From Chiua virens (Eukaryota > Basidiomycota > Agaricomycetes > Boletales > Boletaceae), in contig JAHNUO010000018.1 in NCBI GenBank assembly GCA_019787685.1, positions 1-64,000 on the forward strand: a stretch of DNA of 64,000 nucleotides. The letters run 5' to 3'. The notes beneath the pieces were generated by a model, which did not search any database, was not told the origin of the DNA, and saw only the letters and a list, made by a program, of their open reading frames with translations. This document shows, one piece after another, positions 11,271 to 23,916 of the stretch; the stretch's first letter is position 1; each line of letters begins with the position of its first letter. A program made the position numbers and the translations under genes.

Positions 11271-13868
11271 ATGCCTTTGCGTGGTGAAAGACATTCGGAT
11301 CTCGTCAGAGATGAAGCGCCGTACTTCAAGTCTCTCGCTGAGCTTGATGTATGGTTCGCTCAGCCACATGATAAGCTGTCCGGAGTATTGCCTTACCAGC
11401 CCCGTCCCGACATCGATGGACAGTCGCAAAGTAGGGGAAAATTACTGGTAGGAGATATACACTCCAGCGTTGCGCGGTCGCTTCTTATTTGTCGACTAGA
11501 TCTGTCACGACTTTAAAGTCAGTGAACCAATCCACTGTAATACCATAATCGTCTCCGATCGAGAGCACCTCGGACGGGTGTAACCTAACATTATCAATCG
11601 ATAGGGTGGATATACCGAGTCTCCTTCAAGCTTATGCTATACCTTCAATTTTTGGCCACTTTGCGACACTTTTGTTTAGTGCGTAGGTTTCCGTCGCGGG
11701 GACGTCTGACGACCAAGCGTGTAGTTTCTCGCATAACCGGGTTACTATCCCTCCATCTGGGTGGATCAATGCTGCGCACAAGCAAGGCACTAAAATGCTA
11801 GGCACATTGTAAGCGTAACCGAGCCAACCATTCCACGCTCCACTCCATTAGTCTTGCAGGATATTTGAACACGTCGAGTCCCAGCCAGATTGCCTTCAAC
11901 TTGTTGTAGGCCGCGCTGCTCACGTCGTCAGGGATGAAAAGATACCTATCTCCCAACGTTACGCTGTCGTCCTTGCGGAATTAGCACACCAGCGTGGTTT
12001 CGATGGCTACCTACTTAACTTCGAGGCTCCGCTACCGTACAAGGCTGGTCATGCACGAGCTCTGGCTGCATGGATTTTGTTACTCAGAGCTGAACTCCGA
12101 GCTAGAATTGGCCCCCACGCGGAAGTTATGTGGTGAGCCGTTCATTCTGCGCACATCTTAACGTAGAAGATTTCAACGGCAAATCAGGTACGACAGTGTC
12201 ATATATGATGGGTTCGTATGGCATCAAAATAGAATCAATGGTTATAATCTGCCATTTTTCCTCGTCTCCGATTCATTTTTCACCAATTATTGGGTGAGTG
12301 CGTACACAACTGCAGTCCCAGAGATGCTGAAAGTGATATGGTAGTGGAAACCTGAAACCCAAACTTCGATGATCCAATATTTTACAAATCTCACCCACCC
12401 AACCCCTGTTCCTGGTCCTTCGACGGATCCACGGCCCGTCGCTGCCACAAAGACTCTCCAAAGCATTTACTCAGGTGTTGATGTCTGGCCCGGTCGTGGG
12501 CAATACGGTGACAGTGGTTTCTGTTGCTACCGTGCTTTCACGCACACCAGCCCCCTGGGCTTCAGCACAGCGATCTTCGCTCCAGGATGGACTTGGGAAG
12601 GTGTAACAGAGAACCCAGAGAAAAACTGGAAAACTTGGTGGGAAAATGAGCGGAAGTTTTGGCTCGGTCCACTCAAACCTGGGGAGATTATTCCTGTCCC
12701 GGATTCTCCAGAGGGTCCGTTCAAGCCCGCCACCGCGTTCTTCCTAGACTTGCCACCACCTGACCCATTCCACTTTACCTTCTACGCCAACTTTTCTCCC
12801 GGCGTCGGGTATTTTTGGTTCGTAAAGGGGAAGAAGGTCCTGGGCACGAATGATGGGTGGACAGACATCGATAAGCAGAGTTCGATTGGCAATCTTGTCT
12901 GGCCGTGGCCTACTCCTTCTTGGCACGGTGCCGAGCAGGATGAAGCTCTTCCCACTGCATCGACCACCCTCGACATGACAGATGGCTATAGCGGAGGAAA
13001 TACGCTAAAATTGACCCTCGTGCATGCCGGAAACGAGTTAGAAAATGCCGTCAAAGCCATCTGGCTGCCCGTGCAGTCCCTCGCTGTGACAACTCGAGAG
13101 TCATTCGAAGCCCGCGTGGTCTACAAGACCATTGCGGACACCGACGTTGACTTCAGTCCTTACCTTTATGTCAAATCTCTGTCGAAAAGTCATAGCACGC
13201 CCTTGACCGTCAGTCTAGTCACCATCACTGAACTTCCCTACGGATGGACACAGCAAGTCATCAACTTCACTTCTACCTCAACCCCGGACCAAACTACCGA
13301 GCTAGTCGCAATAGGTTTCCTAGTCGACATCAAACCCACGGTCCCCTCCGCCCAAGTTACAGTCTCCCTTTTCCTCGGCCAGCTTGCCATTTACGCCACG
13401 CCATCTTCCCAATCTGTTTCCATCGGTACGCCTTCCATCACCGGGGCCAAGTTCACACCCACCCGACATACAGCCGACCCTCTCGAAGGAATTCTCGCGT
13501 GGGACATAGCCTCCACGTTTATCCCCGAAGATGTCAACGTCGACGACAAAGAGTCCACAACGCCGGCATGGCTCTTGCACGACACACCTACTTGCCGCTT
13601 CCCAAAGTTCGTGTACTTCAATGTCTACGCGGTACCGTTGGACGTCTCTGTGAATGCGGACCCCGAGAACGCGGTGTTTATCGGTACCACGGGCATCGGC
13701 GGGCACGCAAACAGGCTTTATGTAGAACGGGCCTGTTTCCCCACTGGCTGGGTGGAACAGGTGGGAGTAAGGTTTTTCGTTCAGGGGGTAACAGATCGCG
13801 GCGAGGTCTTGCCTTGGGAGAGGTGTGCGACAGTGGATCACAGGCAGAGTAGATTTTCAAGAATTTAA
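11271..13868 (+). CDS. ENGASE: endo-beta-N-acetylglucosaminidase, GH85
   Basis: This enzyme cleaves the chitobiose core of N-glycans and in eukaryotes acts mostly in the cytosol on free or misfolded glycoproteins. Seven exons join in frame to 751 residues: 11271-11447, 11500-11517, 11605-11678, 11725-11808, 11860-12132, 12188-12293 and 12345-13868. The second exon is only 18 nt and encodes ICHDFK. GH85 signatures are GGYTESPSS, FSHNRVTIPPSGWINAAHKQG, the active-site GFDGYLLNFE (Asn and the proton-donor Glu two residues later), EVMWYDSVIYDG, DSFFTNYW and SIYSGVDVWPGRGQYG. No signal peptide is evident, in keeping with a cytosolic enzyme. The long last exon holds the C-terminal beta-rich domains. 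Convergent with the TMEM16 gene, with 256 bp between stops. Confidence 0.92.
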
Positions 13869-14124
13869 ATCGTTAATGATCTCAAGTTCCTTGGTGGCTC
13901 GAAATTTACCATGTACGAACCTTTTGGTGTCCATTACGAATAACTCGATGGTGTACGATACAGAATACAAGGGTCTATATACTGCGTAAAACGAGGACAG
14001 AGCCGGAACGTGACGCGTGACGTTTGATATGTACGGAAAACAGACAAAGTGTGTAATCAAGCAGGCTATATCACAATTTCAAGACACGGGCACAAATACT
14101 AACCAATATGGGCTGCAAGTTACT

Positions 14125-16545
14125 TCATTCATCCTTGTCCGATTTGCGAATTTCTTCCAGGCCCTCATCTTTGGCCCAAAAGGATGCCCAATCTTCCATG
14201 TTTTGCATGCAGATCGAGTGTTTTGAGTCCAGTTGACTCTCCACTGGAGTGGAAGGGGACTGGGCAAGGTATTTTTGCTTGATCTCTCTCTCCACCCGAT
14301 CAACCTCCTTCATCTCTTTGCTGCCTCTCCATAACGCAACCTCGAGAGTGTGTCGGACGACGGCGCGGACAACAAAGTACACGTGTGACGCAAGAAGTGC
14401 GATCAGGAATGCGGAGACAAGCAAATCCTTGATTGCGGTATCCACGTGGTCTTCATGCGGATTCTCATTCTCCGCAGCCAAACCATTGAACGGCGTACGG
14501 AACATGTATACCAGCGCAGAATTCGTTACCGCAGATAGCCACGCCAAAAACGAAAGAGATTCCAGCCACGGACCAATGGTGTCGGTGCGGACTGGAATTG
14601 GTCGCCTCTCGTGCACCGCGATTTTGAACGCGTCCGAGCGCGCTTCGATGTAGTTGTTCAGGAGCGCCATAAGCGGCGCCAGGGGCCATATCGTTGACCA
14701 CAGCGCAACGTACCCGAATTGGGTCACCATCTCGCTATAATCGTCGAAAGTGTCGTACTCGGGAAGGCAGGCTTCGCTCCGCACGGTCTCCAGGAATTCG
14801 CGCTCTTCTCGTGTTTGCACGTCGTCGTGGGTTTGTCCGGCTGGTTCATCATCAAAAGCAACGCGTTTCTTCTTCCCGATCCCTTTCCCGCCACCGTTTC
14901 TGAATCCCTTGCCAGCGCGAAACGATCCGATGGCTCGCATTAGGAATGGTAAAACGACGTCCTGGACATTATCCAATATTGGATTGGTAACCGAGAACGC
15001 AAACATCTGTTCCTGTAACCGAGAAGGATTCAACTTGAGTCGAGCGCGAGCAGTATCCGCTTCGAACAGGCTTTTCGCGGTCATAGCTCCTGCAGCCGAC
15101 TGCGTGATTACTCCCCTGGCTCCTAATGTGAACTTCAAGGTATCGGTAATATTGAGATTCAGCCTTTCCAGGATCGCGGTCGTTACTCCTTGGGGGCCAG
15201 AGAAAAGATGCTGTTGAACGAGGGACATTACCATCTGTCCGAATGGAACGTAGACAAATGCAGAAAGCGCGAGACCAAGATAGGCATTAACGGCGGACAA
15301 AGTGAATACTTTGATGCTCAGAGAATTCGCATGACTAGATTGGTGTGCATGATTCTCCCAGTCCGTATACCGCTGCGCGATAGTCTTGTAAACTCCAAGT
15401 AATCGTGGAACCAATGCTGAAAATAGGAGGGTCGGAGTAAAAGCCTTTGAGGGAATGAGCCATTCGAAGCACTCGCCGTGAGTGAACGAGACTTACTACA
15501 ATTCGAAGGCCAGGACCCTTATATAGTTGCGTCACAAACGCCTCCAGGACGAACACTCCTGTCAAAACGATGGCGAGGACGCTGGCAAACAGTAATATGA
15601 CGGGTATGCTTGCCATCTTTCTTGCCTCTTTCCTCCACCACGGAAAACCAGGGATAAAATCTGCCCTTCGTTTCTCCACACGGAAAGACCCGCGCGTACA
15701 CCATCGAACAGAAAGGATGCGTTCTTGAAGACGCCACCATTCGACGAACACAACGGACCATATAAACAAAAGCGACGAATAAATCGCAGAGTATGGGATA
15801 CCAAAGAAATAGAAAAGAACGCCGAGTACGGACGGGAAAATAAGGGCGCGTGTATATGCGGTCAAGAAAAAGAAATAGAGAGCGACTGAATCGCCAAACT
15901 AATCCCTTTGTTAAGCTTAGCGTGGAGCGACCAGACAAGGAAACACACCTGATCTCGTATTTTTTCGAGCTCCATCGAAGCTATTCTATGCCGTGTCCAT
16001 AGTCGTATCCATTGGTCGTTGAATTCGTGGTTGTGGAGTGCCATTACGGATTGTACGAGATCCCATTCTTCACAGCCTGGTATGATTCCTAGACCACCGC
16101 CGTGTGGAGTCGATGTGATGTATGCATGTACGAGTCGCACGCGATCCGCAGAGGAGAGCGGTGCGGAATCGAGGTCTGCCTCCGCGGAAGGCAACCCCGT
16201 CATTGGAAGACCACATAAAAAGTCGGAATATCTGAGGCAGAATGCATATGTGCGATTAGAGAACGTAGAACTAGTTCAATATACCTGAGATGTAAGACCA
16301 ACTTACCGTTCTCGATGAACCAATTGCAGGAGCAGAGTGGGCGGACAGGTGACGAGGATGAGGAGCTGGTCTTGATTCTCCCCACGCCGCCCGACCGCCT
16401 TCAAGTTTGCCCGAGTGAGGGTCTCCATGAGCCTCGTATATTGGCGTTCTGTTTTCGCCGCGTTTTTACGTGTCTGCTCCTTGGATAGCGGTGCGCCCTT
16501 TGACGCCGCGCGAAAGACGACGACTACATCGACGTATGGGGGCAT
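14125..16545 (-). CDS. IST2-like: TMEM16/anoctamin-family protein (Ist2-like)
   Basis: Fungal TMEM16 proteins are calcium-activated lipid scramblases, and yeast Ist2 also tethers ER to plasma membrane. The N-terminal cytosolic part starts MPPYVDVVVVFRAA and includes HRERYSDFLCGLP. The transmembrane part includes YFFFLTAYTRALIFPSVLG, FTPTLLFSALVPRLLGVY, FDDYSEMVTQFGYVALWS, and ALLNNYIEARSDAFKI followed by RRPIPVRTDTIGPWLE, a hallmark of the family. About ten hydrophobic segments are present. The intron before FTPTLLF must end at CTCAAAG near 15450 rather than at the later TTTTCAG to keep the frame. A basic GKGIGKKKR patch lies in a cytosolic loop. The tail after the last helix is short, without the long lipid-binding tail of yeast Ist2. 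Confidence 0.9.
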
Positions 16546-16905
16546 TCTAGGGGGTCTCTCGAGAAGGCTCTGTATAGGATTTGGCTTGCTGTTCGATAGG
16601 TGTGTCGTAGTTCAACGTGAATGCAGTTGTATGAAAGAAAAAGGTCAACAAGCTAGTCGACCTCGTTTCCCTCCGAGTCGTTCGATCAAAGAGCACCGCC
16701 ACACACAACTTAACCTTGATATGTAGTGGCGGTACTAGGCAGCAGCATCAAAATTATCTACTGTACTTGCTAGCATGTCAAAGAACGAAACATCACCATA
16801 GGTTATAAAGTTAACGAAAATACGACTACCACGGAGAGCGAGAGGTGCACAGAATTGGCACCCATCTAGATTTTGAGTGCGAGGTCCGTGTCCGAACAAG
16901 GGCAA

Positions 16906-18975
16906 TCATGACCGCGCATAGGGGTGATAGCTATGCTGACCACGTTGGCCGGCACGTTGTGGTCCCGCCCCAGGTCCGCCAGATCCTCCTGCACCGCCTT
17001 GAGCACCTCGAGGACCACGGGGAACATTCGGGCCCAATCCGCTTGGGCCAGTCGGTGGACCGCCTTGGACCATTCCCTGTCCTCCTCTGCCCGCTCCGGT
17101 TCCCATCCCAGCACCGCTACTTCCGCCGCCCATTCCGCCGCCCATTCCACCGCCCATTCCCCTACCTATACCCCCCATGCCCCCACCGTACCCACCGGTA
17201 TTCATGCCAGTGCCCATGCCACCGATCATTGGGCTCATGCCCATACCGCCCATCATACCGCCTGCACCAGCCATCTGGAACATTCTTGTATACAATTGTG
17301 CCAGCGCCTGCGGGTCAAACGGCGTGTTACCTCCCGGAGTCGCACCCATGGGCCCCGCATTTCCCTGAACGCCAGGGAAATTAACACCACCACCCGTCTG
17401 CCCATTGAAACCGCCACCCGCAGCTATTCCACTCGCGCCGGCACCACCGCGGGGGTTTCCGTATGGTTGTGTCCCACCATCCTCCTGGAAATTGTCTCGC
17501 TGGTACCGCGGTTGTGCCAATTTCACATCAATCTGTATTTACAAAGTCAGTATTTAGGTCAAGGCTGACAATTGTCGAGACTCACCAGTTTACCGTCAAT
17601 CTGGAGGTTACCAAAACCAAGGAAAGGCTGGACATTGGTATCCTCGAAGGAAACAAAACCGAAACCTTTACTCCGTCCCGTCTCCCGATCGAGCATTACA
17701 GTGGAATCAATGACCTTTCCGAACTGAGAGAAAAATTCGCGCATGGATTCAGACGTCACGCTGCCTGCAAGGCCACCGATGAACAGCTTGGTCGCACGTT
17801 GGTGTTCCTGTCTTGGTATTGCTCGTTTAGGATCAATCTTCATATCACGAAAAACATATATGAGCGGACGTAATCCACATAATAAATACAGCAATGTACG
17901 TACAATCTTGCCATCCAAAAAGTGTTCCCGTACCATCACCGCGTTAACGCTCGCTGGATCTTCAAACGTCAAGAAGGCGAAACACCGTGATCGCCCAGCG
18001 GCATCACGCATGATAGTACATGCGTCTACTTTACCGAACTGTGCAAAGTAGTTCCTGAGCGACTCTGGTACGGAGAGACGCTAATTTTAGTACTACTGAA
18101 CGGTTACAGCAAGATTAATGATAATTTAAGTACCATCGGTTGTATCCCAGTTGAGTCCACCAATGAACATCTTGCTAAAGATAGAAACGCGAGTTGGACA
18201 CGCGCACAAGGTTGACAAGGATGAACGCGGTAGGGATGGAGATATGAAAAAAGCAAGGTTGCTATTAGTTATCTGCAAAGGACAGGAGACGTTATAACAG
18301 AGGAGAAATGAAGAGGACGCTACTGTCTCTGGAGGGTTGTTTTAGCCTAGCCTAGACTAGACTGTACGCTAGAGCTAGCCTAGTCCTAGTCGACAGACCT
18401 CCGTGTAGCTAGGCGAGACGATGATAGACCGACTACACTTTTACTTGGCGACAACCCAGTAATACCGACGAGCGCAATAACGGAAAACTGTACATGATCA
18501 GCATAAGAATTGCAAGCGACTCACCCTTCGTCCTTCATCTCTGAGGGTCGTATGCTGCGCTCGGGCATATGAGGGCGGTCATACGAGCCGGAATGTGAAA
18601 CGTCCACTAAATAATCAGAGGGTTGTTGATACGTGGGAATTTGTTGTGGCGCATTTTGCGGAGAGGAGCCCGATTGCGCCGACGTTGCAGTTGGGTCGTC
18701 ACGATATTCGATACCTTCTAACCTTGTTAGCTGGGGAGCAAGAATAGTTGCTGGCTGTTCCGGCTTAGCCTCGGGAGGTTTTGCAGTTGGAGAGGGTGGT
18801 ATTTCCGGGAGGAGCTCTGCCTTGGGTTCATCCATTTTGACTTCGTGTGATTCGACAGCGGACGCGAAGTCAGCTTCGTCGTTTTCGTAGAGATCTGTTA
18901 CAGAAACATCAGGTGGGTTCAAGCCTCAAACATAAAAGTCCTACCACCGTAGAGGTCAGCGTCAAGTTCAGACAT
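16906..18975 (-). CDS. HRP1-like: Hrp1/Musashi-type protein with two RRMs and a Gly-rich tail
   Basis: The order is an acidic N-terminus (MSELDADLYG, then DLYENDEADFASA), a Pro/Gln-rich linker, RRM1 (RNP2 MFIGGL, RNP1 RCFAFLTF), RRM2 (RNP2 LFIGGL, RNP1 KGFGFVSF) and a Gly/Met-rich tail (GGMGGGMGGGMGGG-type repeats, ending HPYARS). This matches fungal Hrp1/Nab4, which is cleavage factor IB and shuttles with mRNA, and also animal DAZAP1/Musashi proteins. The RNP1 of RRM1 has Cys where Gly is usual. An intron of about 345 bp (about 18176-18520), rich in CTAG, separates the N-terminal exon from RRM1; other introns are about 50 bp. It is divergent from PDX2, with 246 bp between starts. Confidence 0.85.
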
Positions 18976-19221
18976 GGTGGTAATGGTCAGAGATGAAAAA
19001 GTGGGGAGTTGTGTGTGAGTCATTAGTCATCGCGGAATTTTAAGTTCCCACGGTGCTCCCCGGTCGGCCCGACGAAACAATCGGGTCAAAGTTTTCGACC
19101 AACCAATCCCTCTGCGCGCCTGAAGCTACCATTCGTACGTACCTTGATCCCATCCATCTCATTCGTCCACAAGTGTCTGTTTCCTGCGACGTTTGCTGTG
19201 AACGTTAACTAACAACACTAA

Positions 19222-20121
19222 ATGCAAAGCAAGGTGGTTATTGGGATACTAGGCAAGCAATGTCCCCTCATTCTCAGGGGGAGCTGCCGACAGTTCATCA
19301 TAAGCTCTCCAAGGAGCATTCGCAGAGCACGAGTGTGCACTCCGAAAAATATCCTCACCGATCAAGGCTTGTTCCCTTCTTGTACGCACCCCTGACGACC
19401 TCGCAAAATGTGATGGCTTGATTATCCCAGGCGGAGGCAAGTGCAGTGCATTTGATTCTGAATTATGTAGCCTTTTCTTACGGTCCATAGAGTCGACAAC
19501 GATCGCCCTTTTGGCCAAGCTTGCAGGGCTTCTGGAGCCACTCAGAGAATTCACCGAAACAAAACCGATCTGGGGTACTTGCGCAGGTGCGATTCTCCTG
19601 GCACAAATCGTAGAGAACTCCAAACAGGGTGGGCAAGAGCTGTTGAATGGAATGACTCTCACCATTGCACGCAACGGTTGGGGCTCACAGGTTTGTCGCA
19701 CTGGTTTCTGGCTGCAATGGATGGAAGTTGACTTATCTAGGTCGACTCCTTTGAGGCACCACTTACTGTTGAAGGATTGCAAAATTCGCAGACCACCTTT
19801 ACTGGCATTTTTATTCGTGCGCCCGTATGTCTTTATTTCTTACTCTGTCATGGATCTGTCCCACCAAACAGTCTCCAGGTTATCAAAGCGTTGCATTCAG
19901 CGCCAGATCGACCCCCAATACGCGTCATCGCTCGTCTACCTCTTGGAGTCGTCCCAAAGCCAGAAGCAATTACTTCCTTGGACGAAGATGATCCGCGAAG
20001 AATAGTAGCCGTCCAACAAGGAAACCATTTACTCACCACCTTTCATCCTGAATTGACCAAGGACGGTAGATTCCACGAATATTTTGTCAGAGTTTGTGTG
20101 GTACCTTTACTTTCTCCCTGA
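19222..20121 (+). CDS. PDX2: pyridoxal 5'-phosphate synthase glutaminase subunit Pdx2
   Basis: Pdx2 (yeast Sno) hydrolyses glutamine and passes ammonia to Pdx1 (Snz) for vitamin B6 synthesis. Five exons join in frame to 229 residues: 19222-19252, 19305-19436, 19491-19690, 19741-19824 and 19879-20121. Signatures are MQSKVVIGILALQGAFAEHE, IIPGGESTTI, the nucleophile in GTCAG and the His/Glu pair in TFHPEL. Introns 1 (19253-19304) and 2 (19437-19490) begin with GC, not GT (AG|GCAAG), and only these joins restore the conserved ILALQG and PGGESTT motifs. Introns 3 and 4 are GT-AG. Length fits the family. Confidence 0.93.
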
Positions 20122-20629
20122 GTCATTTTTGTTATCGCGTGACTTCTTGGACAGTACTTTTGTCTTGTATGCATCAGTACGGGACAAAGTATACTAGAGC
20201 AATAGAAACATTCTCTTCCCTTCTATGGTAACCCTGCCCACGCGAGCCTCGGGATGATGGATCCATATGTCATTGTCATAAGGACGTGCACATGATTCTC
20301 ACAGTTACGTATTTTGGATGCTCTGCCTAAATAGGCTAGGAACCTCGTGTTCTTCAAGTTCCTTCTCCGGCACCAGAGCCTACTATGGCTGCCAAGTTCC
20401 CATCGCAGTTATTTTCGTCCCTCTGACACAATACGAAAACCTGGTCCGCCATCCCTCTTTATCTCGTTCACGCCGCATGGTCAACACCTAGGCCTCATGG
20501 CCCGCCGCGTTCACGTGCAGTCCTCGCCTAAGTGACCTAACCGAACGGTACGATCTATCGCCGGCCGTCCAATGATGCGATAAAGACATGCTTGAGACTC
20601 GGGTCCGGGGCACAGCATATAAATATATG
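20122..20629. other. intergenic, no gene seen
   Basis: This stretch holds the PDX2 3' region and spacer up to the transposon relic. A 62-codon frame at 20347-20535 has no family resemblance and is treated as chance. Confidence 0.4.
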
Positions 20630-21493
20630 TACAGTCGACTCCCACATAACCGATACCTCTCGGGACATGCCCAAGAGTATACGTTATGAGAGAGTATTTG
20701 TTCTCGGGAGATTGGCCTGCTGAGACAAAACAGTCAAATTTTTCGAGCGGTATTTAACAACAATGATATGTAGAGTAGTACGAGGCTAAGTACGTGTAAG
20801 ATAATCGGTAACCTTCCCGTTCACCATGCTCTCCATCGCAGTAACTCGGGTTCTTTGTTTCGACGAGCGCAACATATGTCAGCAGCCCCGCACAAATTCA
20901 TTGTCCAACTCATCGACAACATCCTCCAACATGCGAACGGCCTCAAGCGGCTCCTTTCGCGTGCGACACGGCTTCAGATCAACCTTCACAGCACCGGCGA
21001 CGTGTTGTTCATCAGCCTCGCTCATTGCCTACACAGCGCGTGCCTCCAAGACAGACTGCCAAATGTCTTTGTCTGTAGACTGTTGCCTACAAAATGTTGT
21101 GTTTCTCCTCGTCTGAGTCGAGGAACTCGGGAATGCTCACCCGATTTGCATGTTGAAGGACACCGGTCACCTCCAAGCTATCCAGCGCTTTGTTGAGAAT
21201 AGTCTCGGCAGACTCAGGCTCGGCGACAGTGAGGTTTAGGTCACTCCTTGCCTTGGTTGTCGTTGCACTCCCATGCTTGCTAGCAAAAAATTATATAATA
21301 TACTACCTAATTTGGTTATATTTCGGATGTTGTATCGGTTTTGCATACGAGAAAGTGCTATCGGGTATGCGATATGGGAGAGTATTTGTTATAGGATGGA
21401 ACTCCCGCATTCCAAGTCGGGAAATGTAAAAAGGTATACATTAGAAGGGAGTATCGCTTTTACCCCCTATTCCTTATGTGGGAGTCGACTGTA
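20630..21493. mobile_element. decayed Fot1/pogo-type (Tc1/mariner superfamily) element
   Basis: Perfect 20-bp terminal inverted repeats, TACAGTCGACTCCCACATAA (20630-20649) and its complement (21474-21493), include the TA target dinucleotide. The termini ACAGTCGACTC resemble fungal Fot1/pogo elements. The 864-bp interior carries a minus-strand remnant of what looks like the C-terminal end of a transposase, with frames SLEVTGVLQHANRVSIPEF and RKEPLEAVRMLEDVVDEL, interrupted by stops and a frameshift (about 20826-21260). The DDE core is missing. A subterminal GAGAGTATTTGTT motif occurs near both ends (about 20692 and 21379). Confidence 0.75.
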
Positions 21494-21573
21494 GTGACTT
21501 CGTGACTGCCGCTTGGTACCAAGTTGAGCTGTCCAACAGCAGCAAGTTGACTGTGACTGTTCGTCCTACGAAG

Positions 21574-23916
21574 ATGGTCGTACTGACACCATTTGTGATG
21601 TTTCTCGCGGCTGCGAGTGCTGTGGGTGCGCGCATGATAAGCAAGCAGGAGGTAAGGTTGCGTCAAGCAGAGGCTGCGAAGCGATGGCAGCGTGCCCCTG
21701 GACCCGCCGTAATGGATACCAACGTCAACAAACGAAGTGGCGTGCAAAACATCACATTCACAAATCCCAAAGCATCCGGTAAGTTTACAATCGTTGCAGT
21801 GCCTTGGATCAGTGCATTTACGTTGGTGAACCTGTTATGTAGAGTTTTGGGTCAACGGAAGTGCCCTTCCGTTGGTCGATTTTGACGTCGGACCCAGCTG
21901 GGCCGGTCTGCTGCCTATCAGTAACAATACGAATGAGACACGTCAGGTAGGTTGGTTTATTGCAACTGGATTCACGGGATTCTGACCGTCTACCCCGTAG
22001 CTCTTCTTCTGGTTTTTCCCTCCCGGTCCCGAAGGGAGCCTTGATGACCTCATATTTTGGTGCGGCGACTACATATCTCAATCAACGCTTATGGTTATGA
22101 ACGAGGTCTTGATCTAGGACGAACGGTGGTCCCGGATGTTCTTCGCTGGAGGGACTTCTCCAAGAGAACGGGGTGAGTGTCTTCCCCTAACTCCTCCACA
22201 GATGTTGACCCCTCTTAGCCACTTTCGTGGTCATGGGGTCAAGCAAAACCCACGGTCAACGAGTACAGCTGGACCAATCTCTCTTCTGTTCTATGGGTCG
22301 AGCAACCTGTTGGAACAGGATTCTCGCAAGGAACTCCCAATATAGAGAACGAGGACCAACTCGCTGAACAACTTGTCGGGTTTATGCAACAGTTCCTGGA
22401 AGTGTTTAGCGAACTCAAGGGAAAGAAACTTTTTCTTACAGGCGAAAGTGTGAGTCTGCTGTCTTTTGTTTGACGAACAAGCAACTCAGGTGCATCTGTT
22501 TTGGGTAGTATGCTGGCACTTATGTCCCTTGTGAGTCGCGCGACGTACTTGATCGGGAACGAAACTCACCTTCCATAGACATTGCAAACTACATCTATGA
22601 GAATCCGACTCTCTTGGATCTCTCTCTCCAAGGAATGTGGATTAGTGACCGTGCGTACTCGTCAATTCGAACTGGATTCAGGTTTTGATCAACTGAGCGA
22701 GTTTTCTAGCTTCGTTGTCGTGGGATGTTGTGCAAGAAGAAATCCCTGCCGTAGATTTCGTTCACAGATATAAAGGCCTGTTTTCCTTCAAGTAAGATCG
22801 TACTACCTCCGGCTCTGCCTTCCCTGTATCCTCATCCTCACGTGGTTTCTTGCCTCATTAGCCAGACCTATCTCGAGCACCTCGACAAGAAAGCTGCTGC
22901 CTGCAATTACACAGACTACGTCTCCACCTATGTAACGTACCCACCGAAAGGTCTCCTTCCTCTCCCAGGAGACTCTACCGAGTATGCGCATGGATGCGAT
23001 GTCTGGGATGATATCTTCAACAATGCATTGATTATCAATCCAGCGTTCGATATCTATCGTATCTGGGACACGGCGAGTACCGCTGCGCCACCGAATACCA
23101 AACAAACTGACATCAATACCAGTATCCGATTCTGTGGGACGTCCTTGGTTTCCCGTACGCTTCCCTCGTCCATGTTCCCAACAAAAGACTCATGTTGTAT
23201 TAGAGGCTCCTTCCCACAGAAACAGTCGCCCATCTATTTCAACCGCCGCGAAGTCAAGGAAGCGATTCATGCGCCGGTTGACACGAAATGGACCGAGTGT
23301 TCGAACATCAATGTGTTCCCGAACGGCGACCAGAGCTTACCGCCTGCCTTTACGGTCCTCCCGAACGTGATTGAGAAGAACGTGCGGACTGTGATCGTGC
23401 ATGGATTGGCTGATTTCATCCTGATTGCCGAAGGGTACGTCCGGGATCGTTTCTCTCTTCGATACTTGTCGTGTGAGTCACTGTAACCGGGGACTGACAC
23501 CAGACACTTTGACTAGGACGCGCATCGTGATCCAAAAGTAAGTCTGACGTCCAAACTATCCTGTGTGGCACATGATCGCCTGACACGACCGTGTGTTTGC
23601 GCAACAGCATGACATGTAGGTCGATCTCATAAACGACACGCCTTGAGTCTGACGCGTTTGAAGGGAACGGGATGCAAGGCTTCCAGACCCCCATCACCAA
23701 CGACAGCTTCATCGTCGACGGCGTCGGTGCATTCGGAACCATGCACTCGGAGCGTGGATTGACCTATTATGAGGTCGATCTCAGTGGACACATGGTACCG
23801 CAGTTCTCCCCCGTGGTACGTGTTCTGTTTGGCGGCGCGGTTGTGGCTGATGTGCTTCCCGACAGGCTGCATTCCAGATCATGCAATACTTGATGGGCTT
23901 TAGGGACACGCCTTAG
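21574..23916 (+). CDS. secreted serine carboxypeptidase, peptidase family S10
   Basis: This is a carboxypeptidase Y-like enzyme that removes C-terminal residues, secreted or vacuolar. The N-terminal signal peptide is MVVLTPFVMFLAAASAVGA. S10 signatures follow: WVNGSALPLVDFDVGPSWAG, NGGPGCSSLEG, SWTNLSSVLWVEQPVGTGFS, the nucleophile serine in LTGES|YAGTYVP (an intron falls between Ser and Tyr), the acid in VHGLADF and the base in DLSGHMVPQF. About ten introns of roughly 50 bp are present. The intron at 23073-23122 is best read as GC-AG (ACG|GCGAGT), restoring IYRIWDTYPILWDVLGFP. The start codon lies only 80 bp from the end of the Fot1/pogo relic, so the promoter must overlap or lie beyond that element. 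Confidence 0.9.

Noticed and set aside
11042..11287. Small plus-strand gene between RNA14 and ENGase
   Set aside because: It overlaps the first RNA14 exon and the shared promoter; no family resemblance.
13244..13852. 202-codon plus-strand frame inside the ENGase gene
   Set aside because: It overlaps the long last exon of ENGase in another frame; Arg/His/Pro-rich composition is typical of a shadow frame.
16845..17568. Two plus-strand frames of 179 and 214 codons opposite the Hrp1-like gene
   Set aside because: They are antisense to the Gly-rich tail, whose repetitive codons leave the opposite strand open by chance.
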